From Sphingomonadales bacterium (GTDB lineage Bacteria; Pseudomonadota; Alphaproteobacteria; Sphingomonadales; Sphingomonadaceae), in the NCBI GenBank assembly GCA_027483465.1, contig JAIXUQ010000058.1:1-39074 (forward strand): a DNA stretch of 39,074 bases. The letters are read 5' to 3'. A model generated the notes under the pieces. The model searched no databases, was not told where the DNA came from, and worked only from the letters and a program-made list of their open reading frames with translations. Each line of letters opens with the position of its first letter. The stretch's first letter is position 1. The translations under genes were made by a program, and so were the position numbers. This document shows, in pieces, positions 29,052-38,592 of this stretch.

Positions 29052-30197
29052 ATGACACCCGCAGCCCGTCTGGCGGCCGCCATCGAGATATTGGACCAGG
29101 TGATCATCGCCGCCCGTGATGGCGGTGCTGCGGCCGACACCATCATCCAGCGCTATTTTGCCAGCCGCCGCTATGCCGGATCGAAAGACCGGCGGGCGGT
29201 GCGCGATCTGGTGTTTGCCGTGGTGCGATCCCTGGGCGAACGGCCGGCCAGCGGCCGCGCGGCGGTGATCGGCCATGCCCGCGCCCATGATCCGGGCCTG
29301 CTGGCGCTGTTTGATGGCGGCGGCCATGCCCCGCCGGCGCTGGTTCATGGCGAGCCGGCGGCCCGCACCGGCCTGGCCCCGGCCTGGCTGCGCGATGCGC
29401 TGGCCCAGCGGTTTGGCGAGGATGTTGACCGGCACCTGGCCGCCCTGCTGGATCGCGCCCCGCTCGATGTGCGGGTGAATGCGCTGAAGGCCACGCGCGA
29501 TGCCGTGCTGGCCGATCATCCCGATTGGCACGTGCTGCCGGCCACCGCCCATGGCCTGCGCCTGCCGCCGGGCACCAATGTGGAGGCATTGCCCGAACAT
29601 GCCGCCGGGCTGATCGAGGTGCAGGACGAAGGCAGCCAGATCGCCGCGGCGGCGCTGGCGGTGCGGCCGGGCGAGACTGTGGTTGACCTGTGCGCCGGGG
29701 CCGGCGGCAAGACGCTGGCGCTGGCGGCCGGGATGGGCGGCAGCGGCCGGATCATCGCCTGCGACACCGATCGGGCGCGGCTGGCGCAACTGGCCCCGCG
29801 TGCGGCGCGGGCCGGGGTGGCGGCGGAAACCCGGTTGCTCAACCCCGGCGCCGAAGCTGCCGCGCTGGCCGATCTGGCCGGTGCCTGTGATGCGGTGCTG
29901 ATCGATGCGCCCTGTTCGGGCAGCGGCACCTGGCGGCGCAACCCCGAAAGCCGCTGGCGCCTGACGCCTGACCGGTTGGTCCGGCTGGTGGCGACGCAGG
30001 CCCACCTGATCCGGCTGGCCACCGGTCTGCTGCGGCCCGGCGGGCGGCTGGTCTATATCGTCTGTTCGCTGCTGCCGGCCGAGGGTGAGGCGCAGCTGGC
30101 CGACACGCCGGGGCTGGCGGCCTGGCAGCACCGGGTGCTCACCCCGGCCGATCAGGGCTGCGACGGCTTTTTCATCGCGCAGTCATCCCGGCTCTGA
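29052..30197 (+). CDS. RsmB/NOP family m5C RNA methyltransferase
   Basis: This 381-residue protein has an N-terminal NusB-like helical region (DRRAVRDLVFAVVRS) followed by a SAM-binding Rossmann domain: VVDLCAGAGGKTLALAAGM (motif I), IIACDTDRARLAQL (motif II), and the paired cysteines in DAPCSGSGTWRRNPESRWRL (motif IV) and YIVCSLLPAEGE (motif VI), as needed for 5-methylcytosine chemistry. E. coli RsmB modifies C967 of 16S rRNA; the exact target here is inferred. It is shorter than E. coli RsmB but typical for alphaproteobacterial members. It is close behind guaB, and a small TPR gene follows. Confidence 0.88.
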   Translation: MTPAARLAAAIEILDQVIIAARDGGAAADTIIQRYFASRRYAGSKDRRAVRDLVFAVVRSLGERPASGRAAVIGHARAHDPGLLALFDGGGHAPPALVHGEPAARTGLAPAWLRDALAQRFGEDVDRHLAALLDRAPLDVRVNALKATRDAVLADHPDWHVLPATAHGLRLPPGTNVEALPEHAAGLIEVQDEGSQIAAAALAVRPGETVVDLCAGAGGKTLALAAGMGGSGRIIACDTDRARLAQLAPRAARAGVAAETRLLNPGAEAAALADLAGACDAVLIDAPCSGSGTWRRNPESRWRLTPDRLVRLVATQAHLIRLATGLLRPGGRLVYIVCSLLPAEGEAQLADTPGLAAWQHRVLTPADQGCDGFFIAQSSRL

Positions 30198-30210
30198 TAT
30201 TGGACGCGGC

Positions 30211-30690
30211 ATGATCCAGCGTTTTGCCCTGCTTGCCTTTGTACTCATTGCGGCCGCACCGGCCGCCGCCGTGGGCCGGGATGACCAGTTGAAGCCGGCA
30301 TCCGTGCAATTTGCCGGGGCGGGGCAGGCGGCGCTGGCGGCCGGCAAGCCGCAGGACGCCATCGACAGTTTCGAGGCGGCGCTGGCGGTGGACCCGCGCA
30401 ACGTGGCGGCCTTTGCCGGCATCGCGGCGGCCTATGAGAAGCTGGGCCTACCGGGCAAGGCGGTGAAATATTATCGCGAGGCGCTGGCGCTGAACCCGTC
30501 GGACATTGCGGCGCTGGAAGGCCAGGGCCGGGCTTTGGTGGCACGCGGGGCCACGGCGCGGGCGCAGATCAACCTGGCCCGCATCAAGGCGCTGTGCAAG
30601 GCCGATTGCAGCGCGGCCACCCGGCTGGAAGGCATGATCGCCAAATCGGCCGCCGAAACCGCCGCTGGCCCGGCCAAGCCCAAGGGCTGA
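30211..30690 (+). CDS. Small exported TPR protein
   Basis: This 159-residue protein has a signal peptide (residues 1-21, MIQRFALLAFVLIAAAPAAAV) and two clear TPR units: GAGQAALAAGKPQDAIDSFEAALAVDPRN and GIAAAYEKLGLPGKAVKYYREALALNPSD, then a partial third (GRALVARGATARAQINLARIKAL). A CKADC pair of cysteines near residue 132 could form a disulphide in the periplasm. It is 13 bases after the methyltransferase stop, in the same direction, and ends convergent to rsmA with two bases between. The partner is unknown. Confidence 0.78.
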   Translation: MIQRFALLAFVLIAAAPAAAVGRDDQLKPASVQFAGAGQAALAAGKPQDAIDSFEAALAVDPRNVAAFAGIAAAYEKLGLPGKAVKYYREALALNPSDIAALEGQGRALVARGATARAQINLARIKALCKADCSAATRLEGMIAKSAAETAAGPAKPKG

Positions 30691-30692
30691 GG

Positions 30693-31517
30693 CTAACCCA
30701 GGCGCGCCGCGGCCTTCGCAAAGGCTTCGACCGGCACGGTTTCGGCGCGGGCCTCGGGCTTGATGCCTTCGGCTTCCATCGCTTCCAGCGCGCCGGGCAG
30801 GCTTTTCAGGCTGGCGCGCAGCATCTTGCGGCGCTGGCCAAAGGCGGCGGCGGTGAGCGCGGCCAGCCGGGCCGGGTGGGCTGCCGAAAGCGGCGGGGCC
30901 GGCACCAGATGCACCACCGCCGATTCCACCTTGGGCGGCGGCACGAAGGCGCGGGCCGGCAGGGTGAGGGCGATTTTCGGGCTTGAGCGCCACTGCGCCA
31001 GCACCGCCAGCCGGCCATAGGCGGCGCTGCCCGGCTGGGCGGTGATGCGTTGGGCCACTTCCTTCTGGAACATCAGGGTGAGGCTGGCCCACCATGGCGG
31101 CCATTCCGGGCCATCGAGCCAGCCGGTGAACAGCGCCGTGCCGATATTGTAGGGCAGGTTGGCGACGATATGGGCGCCGTCCCCGGCCAGTGCGCGCGAA
31201 TCCACGGCCATGGCATCGCCGGCCACCACGCTGAGCTGGCCATCGGCCGCGGTGGCCAGTTCGGCCAGGGCGGGCAGGGCGCGGTCATCCCGCTCCACGG
31301 CCACCACCGCCGCCCCGGTGCGCAGCAGGGCGCGGGTGAGGCCGCCAGGGCCGGGGCCAACCTCATAAACGCGCGAACCCGCACCAAGGCCGGGGATGCG
31401 GGCGATGCGATCGAGCAGATTGGTATCGGTGAGGAAATTCTGCCCCAGCGATTTCTTGGCGTTGAGGCCGTGCGCGGCAATCACCTCGCGCAGCGGGGGC
31501 AGATCGGCGAGGGCCAT
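30693..31517 (-). CDS. rsmA: 16S rRNA dimethyladenosine transferase
   Basis: This 274-residue KsgA enzyme dimethylates the two adjacent adenosines near the 3' end of 16S rRNA, a late check in 30S assembly. It shows [18 protein letters not shown], the SAM motif [16 protein letters not shown], the acidic VVAVERD, and the catalytic [11 protein letters not shown] (the N-L-P-Y block for N6 adenine methylation). The C-terminal helical domain has [16 protein letters not shown]. The ATG at 31517 is five bases after the pdxA stop, consistent with an operon from lptD. Confidence 0.95.
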   Translation of the reverse strand: MALADLPPLREVIAAHGLNAKKSLGQNFLTDTNLLDRIARIPGLGAGSRVYEVGPGPGGLTRALLRTGAAVVAVERDDRALPALAELATAADGQLSVVAGDAMAVDSRALAGDGAHIVANLPYNIGTALFTGWLDGPEWPPWWASLTLMFQKEVAQRITAQPGSAAYGRLAVLAQWRSSPKIALTLPARAFVPPPKVESAVVHLVPAPPLSAAHPARLAALTAAAFGQRRKMLRASLKSLPGALEAMEAEGIKPEARAETVPVEAFAKAAARLG

Positions 31518-31522
31518 GTGGA

Positions 31523-32521
31523 TCAGCGGCGGCGGGCGGCGCAATCGGCCGCCATGCGGATGGCGGCGATCATGGCGCCGGGGGAGGCCAGGCCTTTGCC
31601 GGCGATATCAAAGGCGGTGCCATGATCGGGCGAGGTGCGCACGATCGGCAGGCCCAGCGTGATGTTCACCCCATCATCGAAGTGCAGCGCCTTCAGCGGG
31701 ATCAGCGCCTGATCATGATACATGCACAGCGCCGCATCATAACGGGCGCGGGCATGGGCGTGGAACATCGTGTCGGCCGGCAGCGGGCCAAAGGCGTCGA
31801 TGCCCTCGTCGCGCAGCTGTTCGATGGCCGGGCGGATGATCTCGATTTCCTCCCGCCCGATGGTGCCGCTTTCGCCGGCATGGGGGTTGAGGCCGGTGAT
31901 CGCGAGCCGGGGCGCGTCCAGCCCGAAATCGCGGGCCAGGCTGCGCGCGGTGATGCGGGCGCGGTTGACGATGAGATCGGTGGAGATGAGGCGCGGCACC
32001 TCGGCCAGCGGCACATGCACGGTGATCGGCACGGTGCGCAAGGTGGGGCCGGCCAGCATCATCACCGCGTTGCTGGCCGCCACGCCGCAGCGTTCGGCCA
32101 CGAATTCCGTCTGCCCCGGATAGGCAAAGCCGATGGCGGCCAGCTGGGATTTGGCCACCGGGCCGGTGACAAGGGCCGAGGCCATGCCCTGCCGGGCAAG
32201 GCCGCAGGCCAGTTCCAAACTGTCGAGCGCACAGCGGGCGCCGGGCAGATTGGGCTGGCCGGGCACGATCTCGCCGGGATCATCCACCTGGATCAGCGGC
32301 AGCGCATCGCCAAAGGCGCTGACGGCATGGCCGGGATCGGAGAGCACGGCGATCGGCCCGGCCCACACAGCGCGGATCGCGCGGGCATCGCCAATCGCGA
32401 GGAATGGCGGCAGGCTGGCGCTGAGGCGCTGTTCCCAGGCCGCGGCAATCACCTCCGGGCCAACGCCGGCCGGATCGCCGATGGACACCGCCAGCGGCGC
32501 CGAGGGCGCGGGCCCGGCCAT
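31523..32521 (-). CDS. pdxA: 4-hydroxythreonine-4-phosphate dehydrogenase
   Basis: This 332-residue enzyme oxidises 4-phosphohydroxy-threonine in pyridoxal phosphate synthesis. It starts [14 protein letters not shown]. The metal-binding histidines are visible in [20 protein letters not shown] and [29 protein letters not shown] is another strong signature. The ATG overlaps the surA stop by one base (TGATG). The order surA-pdxA-rsmA is as in E. coli. Confidence 0.95.
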   Translation of the reverse strand: MAGPAPSAPLAVSIGDPAGVGPEVIAAAWEQRLSASLPPFLAIGDARAIRAVWAGPIAVLSDPGHAVSAFGDALPLIQVDDPGEIVPGQPNLPGARCALDSLELACGLARQGMASALVTGPVAKSQLAAIGFAYPGQTEFVAERCGVAASNAVMMLAGPTLRTVPITVHVPLAEVPRLISTDLIVNRARITARSLARDFGLDAPRLAITGLNPHAGESGTIGREEIEIIRPAIEQLRDEGIDAFGPLPADTMFHAHARARYDAALCMYHDQALIPLKALHFDDGVNITLGLPIVRTSPDHGTAFDIAGKGLASPGAMIAAIRMAADCAARRR

Positions 32522-33858
32522 CAGCGGTAATCGACGATGGCGTCGCGCCGCAGGTCGCGCAGATAGCGGCGGGCGCGCATGCCCACGCGCTCTTCGTTCA
32601 TCTGGTTGTAGATCTCGTCGAAATTGGGCGCGCGGGCCTGCACCTGGCTGTCATCGCGCCCGCACAACACCAGCACGCGCAGGCCTTCCTCGGCCGAGCC
32701 AAAGGCCGGCGTGGCTTCCCCGATCGACATGCGGCCGAGGATATTCTGCAGCGCCGGCGGCAGATCCTTCATGCGGATGGCATCGTTGGTGGCGACATCG
32801 CCGCCCACCTGCTTGGCCAACGCCTCCACGCCGCCGCAGCCGCCCATCTTCTGGGTGAGGGCGCCGATTTCGGCCACCTTGGCGCGGGCCTGCGCCTCGG
32901 TGGTTTCGGGCTTGAGCGCAATGGTCAATTGCTTGAGGCTGAGCAGCGCCAGCGTGGGATCGGCAGCCAGCACCTGGCGCTTTTCGATCAGCGAGACGAT
33001 GGCGACGCCGCCCGGCACCGGGATCGGATCGCTCACCTGGCCGGGCTGCATGCCGGCCAGCACCGGGGCGAGGGCATCGTTCAATTGTTCGGCGCGCACC
33101 CAGCCCAGATCACCGCCGAGGCCGGCGGTGGAGGCTTCGGAAAACTGCCGGGCATAGGCCACGAAGCTGGCACCACCGCGCACCTGACCGACGATGCGCG
33201 CGGCATCCTCCAGCACCTGCTGCTGGTTTTCGGTGGTGGCGGTCAGGAAAATCTCGCCAACATGATATTCGTCCTTGCCCTTGGCGGCGTTCAGCTTGTC
33301 CACCACCGCCTGCACTTCATCATCGCCCACGTTCACCAGCGGCTCCACCTTGCGGCGCAGCACCCGGCTCCACGCCATTTCGGCGCGGATCTGGGCCTTG
33401 AGGCTGCTGGCCGACGATCCGGCCTGGGCCAGATAGGCCTCGAACTGCGGCACGGTGCGCTTGAAATTCTGGGCAATCCGCTCGAACGAGCGTGTGATTT
33501 CGGATTCCGGGATGCGGATGTCGTTCTCGCTGGCTTCCTGCAGCTGCAATTTCTCGTCGATCAGGTTGCGGATGATCTGCAGGCGCAGGCGCTGGCGTTC
33601 GGCCTCGTCGATGCGGCCGCCGTTGGCCGCCAGCACCAGCGCCAACCGGTGATCAATATCGGTATCGGTGATCACATCGCCGTTGACGATGGCCTGCGCC
33701 TTGCGCAGCGCCGGGTCAACCGCGCCCAGCAGGACGATATCGGGCAGATCATCGGCGGAAAAACTGCGTTCGGCGGTCTGGGCGCCAGCACCGCCTGCCA
33801 ACGGCGCCGCCAGCATGGTCAGGGCCAAGAGAGACCGTTTGAACAAGTGCAACCGCAT
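32521..33858 (-). CDS. surA: Periplasmic chaperone / peptidyl-prolyl isomerase SurA
   Basis: This 445-residue exported protein has a signal peptide (residues 1-26, SLLALTMLAAPLAGGAGAQ), an N-terminal SurA chaperone domain (AIVNGDVITDTDIDHRLAL through LRRKVEPLV) and one recognisable parvulin domain (YHVGEIFLTA, GGDLGWVRAEQLNDALAPVLAGMQPGQVSDPIPVPGGVAIVSLIEKR). The later parvulin-like stretch (LKQLTIALK through VLVLCGRDD) is degenerate, so the isomerase activity probably lies in the first one. SurA escorts unfolded outer-membrane proteins, including LptD, encoded just upstream. Ribosome site GGAG is at about -12. Transcription could begin in the 200-base gap to lptD or continue from lptD. Confidence 0.93.
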   Translation of the reverse strand: MRLHLFKRSLLALTMLAAPLAGGAGAQTAERSFSADDLPDIVLLGAVDPALRKAQAIVNGDVITDTDIDHRLALVLAANGGRIDEAERQRLRLQIIRNLIDEKLQLQEASENDIRIPESEITRSFERIAQNFKRTVPQFEAYLAQAGSSASSLKAQIRAEMAWSRVLRRKVEPLVNVGDDEVQAVVDKLNAAKGKDEYHVGEIFLTATTENQQQVLEDAARIVGQVRGGASFVAYARQFSEASTAGLGGDLGWVRAEQLNDALAPVLAGMQPGQVSDPIPVPGGVAIVSLIEKRQVLAADPTLALLSLKQLTIALKPETTEAQARAKVAEIGALTQKMGGCGGVEALAKQVGGDVATNDAIRMKDLPPALQNILGRMSIGEATPAFGSAEEGLRVLVLCGRDDSQVQARAPNFDEIYNQMNEERVGMRARRYLRDLRRDAIVDYR

Positions 33859-33990
33859 TCCATCACTCCGCCGCGCCCGAGGCGCCGTTACGCCTTAGCC
33901 CATGGCTGCGCATGGGGGGAAGCATCAACTTGGCGCTGTTAGGCCGCCACGGCTGAACCACGGGTGAAATTTCCGTCAGTCTTTGCTGCC

Positions 33991-34080
33991 AGGCCGGTTC
34001 AATGGCCGGGTGCCTTGCGCCGGCCGGTTTACCGGCCGAGTGTTTTGCCCCGGCCGGTTTACCGGCCGAGTGTTTTGAAC
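33991..34080. repeat. Three tandem 30-bp units spanning the lptD stop codon
   Basis: Units at 34021-34050 and 34051-34080 are identical over 28 of 30 bases (CGGCCGGTTTACCGGCCGAG, then TGTTTTG plus three). A degenerate third unit is at 33991-34020. Each good unit contains a perfect 7-bp hairpin CGGCCGG-TTTA-CCGGCCG. The right unit overlaps the last codons and TAA of lptD (34059-34061), so the duplication copied the gene's tail. The T run is on the plus strand, so this is not an obvious terminator for the minus-strand lptD transcript. It lies in the 200-base gap between surA and lptD, in which no other element was seen. Confidence 0.8.
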
Positions 34081-36362
34081 GCGATGTTGATCTGGAAGGC
34101 GTTGCCGGGGCGGAAATCGCGGTCGCCCACATAATCGCGCCGCCAGCCCAGGCCGATGCGGAAACATTCATCCTCATATTCCAGGCCAAAGCGGTGGCGG
34201 ATGCCGCGGAAGCCATTGCCGCTGGCCAACGGATTGTCGGCCTTGGTGGTGAGATCGATGATGCCGTTGCCGAACAGTGTCCAGAAGCGGGCAAAGGCGA
34301 TGCGGCCGGCCAGCCGCAGTTCCTGCCGATCTTCCAGATCCTCCAGCGTGACGTTGCGGTTGAGCCTTATATAGGCCGCCGAGACATAGGTGCGCCGCCC
34401 GCCCAGTGTCAGGTCGATCTCGTTGCGGCGCACGGCCAGATTGTCCTTGTCCAGCCGGAACCGGTGGGTGAGTTCGACAATGCCGCCGAATTTCAGCGCC
34501 AGCCGGCCGACCACGTCGGAAAGCCGGCCCTGAAAGCCGGTGCCGGCGGCAAATTCGCGGCCATCGCCGCTCAGCCGCAGCGACTGGCCGATTTCGGCGC
34601 GCAACTGCACGCCCGAACGATCGAGCGCATATTCGGTGCCATAGGTGATGCGGCTGCCGCTTTCGAACCGGTCAAGCCCCGGCGCGCGGTTGAGATCGAA
34701 CAGGCTGACATCTTCCAGCTCAAAGGCGCGGGCATCCTCGTTGGGGAAACCCAGGTTGCGCACCGTGGGCGCCGCGATCAGCTGCACGCGCGGCGTGATC
34801 GTCTGCTCGCCGCCAAAGGCCGGGCCGGCGAATGGCCAGCTGACATCGGCGGCGGCCAGCGCAATGCCGCGCCCGCGCCAGCCATCGCGGCCGGCATAAT
34901 CGGGGAAGGTGGCCAGCCGGCTGTTGCGCACATCGTAAAGATCGCCGCGCACCAGGCCGGTGATCCCGATGCGCTGGCCCAGCGGAGTGAACAGGCTGCG
35001 ATCCCAGCGCGCCCAGCCCAGCGCACGGAACATGTCCTGCCCGTTGCTGCGCACCAGGTTCATGCTGTTGGCGCCGACACGCACGCGGCCGCCGGCCACC
35101 TGCCAATCGGGCCGCCAGTCATAATCGATCAGCGGCAGCACCAGCGGGCTTTCGCCGGCGCGATCGGTGGCGCGCAGGCCCTGGAAAAACCAGGCCGAAA
35201 GCGACAGCCAGCTTTCGCTGGTGATGCGTTCAAGGGCATAGCTTGAGCGCAGCGTGTCATCGAAGCCCAAGCCGTAACGGCGGTTGAACGTGTCGTCGCT
35301 GCTGAGCCGCAGCGAGAAGACCGAGCGCCACAGGCTGCTGTGCTGCAAGCGGCCCTTGATGCCCAGATAGCCGCGGAACTGCTGGCCCATGTCCAGCTCG
35401 GTTACCCCGTCGGCGGCCAGATCAAAGCGGCGCGAGACGGTGAACATGCCGTCCACCTGGATCGGTCCGTCGTTCAGCAGCCGCCGCGCCTGAAAGGCCA
35501 GCGCCGGATTGGTGGCGGTATAAAGCCATGGCGTGAGGGTGAGATCATGATCAGGCCCCAGCGCCATGTGCACCGGCGCCGAAACCCCCAGGCCCAACTG
35601 CCGCTGGATTTCCACGGCCGGCACCAGAAGGCCGCCGGCGCGCGGCGCATCGCCATCGGGGTGGGACAGACGCGGCAGATAGAGCACCGGCACGCCAAAC
35701 AGCTCCACGCTGGCATTGCGGTAGGAAATGCGGTGCCGCTGCTGATCATAGCTGATCTTCACCGCCTTGATCTTCCACACCGGCACCTGCGGGCAGCCTT
35801 CGCTGTTGATCACCGCGCAGGGCGAGTAGGCGGCATGATCAAGGGCATAATTGTTGCCATTGCGGGTGGCGGCACGCGCGCCCAGCCGGCCGCCATCATT
35901 GAGCACCAGCAGCATGTTGGCGATGGCGCCGTCTTTCAGGCTGTCAGACAGGGTGATGCGATCACCCAGCGCCTGGTTGCCGGCTGGATCGGTGATGGAG
36001 ACATTGCCGATGGCCACCACCTCGCCGGGCTCGGTCTCGGTGCCGCGGCGATACTCCACCCGGTCGGCCACCAGCGCATAGCCATCGCGCGACACCCGCA
36101 CCCGCCCTTGCGCCGTGACCAGCCGGGCGGTTTCGTCATAGCTCAGCTGATCGGCTTCGAAATCCACCGTGTCACCGGGGGCGGGCAGGGCGGATGCGCG
36201 CGCCGGCGCATCAGGATCGGCGTTGCGCGGATCGGGATTGCCCCACAGCGCCGGGCTCATGCGCTGGGCCAGGGCGGCCTGCGGCACCAGCCCGGCCAGC
36301 GCCACACCGGCAAGGGCGGCAATGCGGCGGGCCTGGGGCCGGGCGGGGCGCTGTGGGATCAC
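34059..36362 (-). CDS. lptD: LPS-assembly protein LptD
   Basis: This 767-residue outer-membrane barrel, with LptE, inserts lipopolysaccharide in the outer leaflet. It has a signal peptide ending around residue 33 (LVPQAALAQR), then a proline-rich spacer, an OstA/LptD N-terminal jellyroll domain (VDFEADQLSYDETARLVTAQGRVRVSRDGYALVADRVEYRRGTETEPG), then the barrel domain with aromatic-rich strands to the C-terminal Phe (AFQINIAFKTLGR). Cysteines occur in SPCAVINSEGCPQVP and near the end (DECFRIG), fewer than in E. coli. The start is a GTG (36360-36362) with a modest ribosome site; no ATG before the signal peptide is available. The C-terminal codons are duplicated in the tandem repeat. Confidence 0.94.
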   Translation of the reverse strand: MIPQRPARPQARRIAALAGVALAGLVPQAALAQRMSPALWGNPDPRNADPDAPARASALPAPGDTVDFEADQLSYDETARLVTAQGRVRVSRDGYALVADRVEYRRGTETEPGEVVAIGNVSITDPAGNQALGDRITLSDSLKDGAIANMLLVLNDGGRLGARAATRNGNNYALDHAAYSPCAVINSEGCPQVPVWKIKAVKISYDQQRHRISYRNASVELFGVPVLYLPRLSHPDGDAPRAGGLLVPAVEIQRQLGLGVSAPVHMALGPDHDLTLTPWLYTATNPALAFQARRLLNDGPIQVDGMFTVSRRFDLAADGVTELDMGQQFRGYLGIKGRLQHSSLWRSVFSLRLSSDDTFNRRYGLGFDDTLRSSYALERITSESWLSLSAWFFQGLRATDRAGESPLVLPLIDYDWRPDWQVAGGRVRVGANSMNLVRSNGQDMFRALGWARWDRSLFTPLGQRIGITGLVRGDLYDVRNSRLATFPDYAGRDGWRGRGIALAAADVSWPFAGPAFGGEQTITPRVQLIAAPTVRNLGFPNEDARAFELEDVSLFDLNRAPGLDRFESGSRITYGTEYALDRSGVQLRAEIGQSLRLSGDGREFAAGTGFQGRLSDVVGRLALKFGGIVELTHRFRLDKDNLAVRRNEIDLTLGGRRTYVSAAYIRLNRNVTLEDLEDRQELRLAGRIAFARFWTLFGNGIIDLTTKADNPLASGNGFRGIRHRFGLEYEDECFRIGLGWRRDYVGDRDFRPGNAFQINIAFKTLGR

Positions 36363-36466
36363 TCCGGTCGCTTAGCCGGCCGGCCAGATGGCTGCAACCA
36401 TCCGCTTGGGTTCGCCGGCAACCCGCCCTAAAGGAAAAGGCCAATCGAATCGAAAGGGATCGCCTG

Positions 36467-37945
36467 ATGCTTGCCGTGTCGTTTCTGCCTGCCGTTGCCG
36501 ATGCCGCCCACCCGCTGGTGGTGCTGGCCGGCCCCGGTGACACGCTGGCCGGGCCGGCGGCGGCGGCCGATGCCGCCACCGGTGGGGCGCTGACGCGGGC
36601 AGCAAAGGCGGCGCGTTTCGAAGGGGATGCGGGCACCATCGTGGAGATTCTGGCTCCGGCCGGGCTGGCGTGCAGCCGCCTGCTGCTGGTGGGCACCGGC
36701 AAGCCCGAAAAGCTGGATGCGCTGGCGGCCGAACGGATCGGCGGCGCCATCACCGCCCGCCTGCTGACCAGCGGCGAAACCGACGTGCAGGTGGATGTGG
36801 GCGGCGTGCTGGGCGGCGAACTTGCCGCGCATCTGGCCCATGGTGCCCAGCTGCGCAGCTGGCAGTTCAACCCCTATCGCACCCGCCTGAAGGACAAGCA
36901 GAAGCCCAGCCTGGCCCGGCTGGCGATCGTGGGTGCCGAGGATGCGGCCGCGCCCTTTGCCCGGCTGGCGGCGATTGCCGGCGGCGTGGCGCGCACCCGC
37001 ACGCTGGTGAGCGAACCGCCCAACATCCTCTACCCCGAGAGCTTTGTGGCCAAGGCGCTGGATCTGGCCGGTCTGGGCATCGAGCTGATCGTGCTGGATG
37101 ATGCCGAGATGAAGCAGCTTGGCATGGGTGCCCTGCTGGGCGTGGCGCAGGGATCGGTTCGGCCGGCGCGCATGCTGGCGATGCGCTGGAACGGCACCGG
37201 GCGCGATGACGTGAAGCCGGTGGTGTTTGTGGGCAAGGGCGTGACCTTTGATACCGGCGGCATCAGCCTGAAGCCGGCCGCCGGCATGGAAGACATGAAG
37301 TGGGACATGGGCGGCGCCGGTGCCGTGACCGGGGCGATGCACGCGCTGGCGGCGCGCAAGGCCAATGCGCATGTGATCGGCGTGGTGGGCCTGGTGGAGA
37401 ATATGCCCGATGGCAATGCCCAGCGGCCCGGCGATGTGGTCACCACCATGAACGGCCAGACCGTGGAGGTGATCAACACCGATGCCGAGGGCCGGCTGGT
37501 GCTGTGCGATGCCATGTGGTGGGCGCAGGAGACGTTTGACCCGGAGATTGTGGTCGATCTGGCGACGCTGACCGGCGCGATCATCATCAGCCTGGGCCAC
37601 GAGCATGCCGGCATGTTCTGCAATGATGACGGCCTGGCCGAGCAGTTGCGGGCGGCCGGTGCGGCGGTGGGCGAGAAATTGTGGCGGATGCCGATCGGCG
37701 ATGCCTATGACAAGCTGATCGACAGCGACGTGGCCGACATGAAGAATGTCGGCCCGCGCGAGGGCGGCTCGATCAGCGCGGCGCAATTCCTGGCGCGCTT
37801 CCTCAAGCCCGGCGTGAAATGGGCGCATCTGGATGTGGCCGGCACCGTGTGGTCGAACAAGCCGGGCGCTGTCCACGACAAGGGCGCCACCGGCTATGGC
37901 GTGCGCCTGCTTGACCGGTTCGTGGCCGACAATTTCGAGGGCTGA
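36467..37945 (+). CDS. pepA: Leucyl aminopeptidase (M17)
   Basis: This 492-residue di-metal aminopeptidase has a divergent N-terminal domain and the conserved catalytic domain: VFVGKGVTFDTGGISLKPAAGMEDMKWDMGGAG (metal ligands Lys/Asp), VVGLVENMPDGNAQRPGDVV and NTDAEGRLVLCDAMWW, the M17 signature. YPESFVAKALDLAGLGIEL marks the linker. It clears N-terminal residues from peptides and, in some bacteria, also binds DNA as an ArgR/Xer cofactor (not testable here). Ribosome site AAAGGGAT is 8 bases before the ATG at 36467. It is divergent from lptD with about 100 bases between. Confidence 0.95.
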   Translation: MLAVSFLPAVADAAHPLVVLAGPGDTLAGPAAAADAATGGALTRAAKAARFEGDAGTIVEILAPAGLACSRLLLVGTGKPEKLDALAAERIGGAITARLLTSGETDVQVDVGGVLGGELAAHLAHGAQLRSWQFNPYRTRLKDKQKPSLARLAIVGAEDAAAPFARLAAIAGGVARTRTLVSEPPNILYPESFVAKALDLAGLGIELIVLDDAEMKQLGMGALLGVAQGSVRPARMLAMRWNGTGRDDVKPVVFVGKGVTFDTGGISLKPAAGMEDMKWDMGGAGAVTGAMHALAARKANAHVIGVVGLVENMPDGNAQRPGDVVTTMNGQTVEVINTDAEGRLVLCDAMWWAQETFDPEIVVDLATLTGAIIISLGHEHAGMFCNDDGLAEQLRAAGAAVGEKLWRMPIGDAYDKLIDSDVADMKNVGPREGGSISAAQFLARFLKPGVKWAHLDVAGTVWSNKPGAVHDKGATGYGVRLLDRFVADNFEG

Positions 37946-37959
37946 CTTGCAATCGGGGG

Positions 37960-37990
37960 GCGCGGCCTGTAGGGGGCCGCGCATCCGTTT
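37960..37990 (+). terminator. Possible terminator between pepA and ndk
   Basis: GCGCGGCC (37960-37967) and GGCCGCGC (37975-37982) form a perfect 8-bp stem with a 7-base loop; ATCCGTTTT follows. The T run is short and begins four to five bases after the stem, so read-through into ndk is likely. Confidence 0.45.
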
Positions 37991-38017
37991 TCCCCCATCA
38001 AGCAAGTGGACTTTCCC

Positions 38018-38440
38018 ATGGCCATCACCCGCACCTTCTCGATCATCAAGCCCGACGCCACCCGCCGCAACATCACGGGCAAGGTGAACGCGATGATCGA
38101 AGCCGCCGGCCTGCGCATCGTCGCGCAGAAGCGCCTGCACCTCACCCAGGCCCAGGCCGAAGGCTTTTACGCCGTTCACCGCGAGCGCGGCTTTTTCGGT
38201 GAACTGGTGCAGTTCATGATTTCGGGCCCGGTGGTGGTGCAGGTGCTGGAAGGCGAAGATGCCGTTCCGGCCTATCGCGCCATCATGGGCGCCACCAACC
38301 CGGCCAACGCCGAACCGGGCACCATCCGCAAGGAGCTGGCCGAATCGATCGAAGCCAACACCGTCCACGGTTCGGACAGCGACGAGAACGCCGCGATCGA
38401 GATCGCCTATTTCTTCTCGGCGTGCGAGATTGTTGGCTGA
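38018..38440 (+). CDS. ndk: Nucleoside-diphosphate kinase
   Basis: This 140-residue enzyme equalises NTP and dNTP pools by ping-pong phosphate transfer. It begins [17 protein letters not shown] and has the active histidine in [20 protein letters not shown], with [17 protein letters not shown] before it. The length is exactly typical. The ATG at 38018 matches the family start; an in-frame GTG at 38006 would add four residues. It follows pepA by 72 bases. Confidence 0.97.
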   Translation: MAITRTFSIIKPDATRRNITGKVNAMIEAAGLRIVAQKRLHLTQAQAEGFYAVHRERGFFGELVQFMISGPVVVQVLEGEDAVPAYRAIMGATNPANAEPGTIRKELAESIEANTVHGSDSDENAAIEIAYFFSACEIVG

Positions 38441-38465
38441 ACCGGTCAGCATTGAACCCAAGGAA

Positions 38466-38494
38466 GGGCCGCAGCGCAATCTGCGGCCCTTTTT
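38466..38494 (+). terminator. Rho-independent terminator after ndk
   Basis: GGGCCGCAG (38466-38474) and CTGCGGCCC (38481-38489) form a perfect 9-bp stem with loop CGCAAT, followed by TTTTT. Two preceding A bases can extend the stem. Confidence 0.92.
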
Positions 38495-38592
38495 CATTGG
38501 GGCGCCTCACGGCCGGCGTGGTTTGCCGGTTTCAAGAATATCCCTTGCATTCTTTACATCGAACTCGTCCCGTTGGCGTTTGAGGTGTCGTC

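Noticed and set aside
33991-34080. The tandem repeats as a CRISPR array or as the lptD terminator
   Set aside because: There are no spacers between units, and the T run lies on the strand opposite to lptD transcription.
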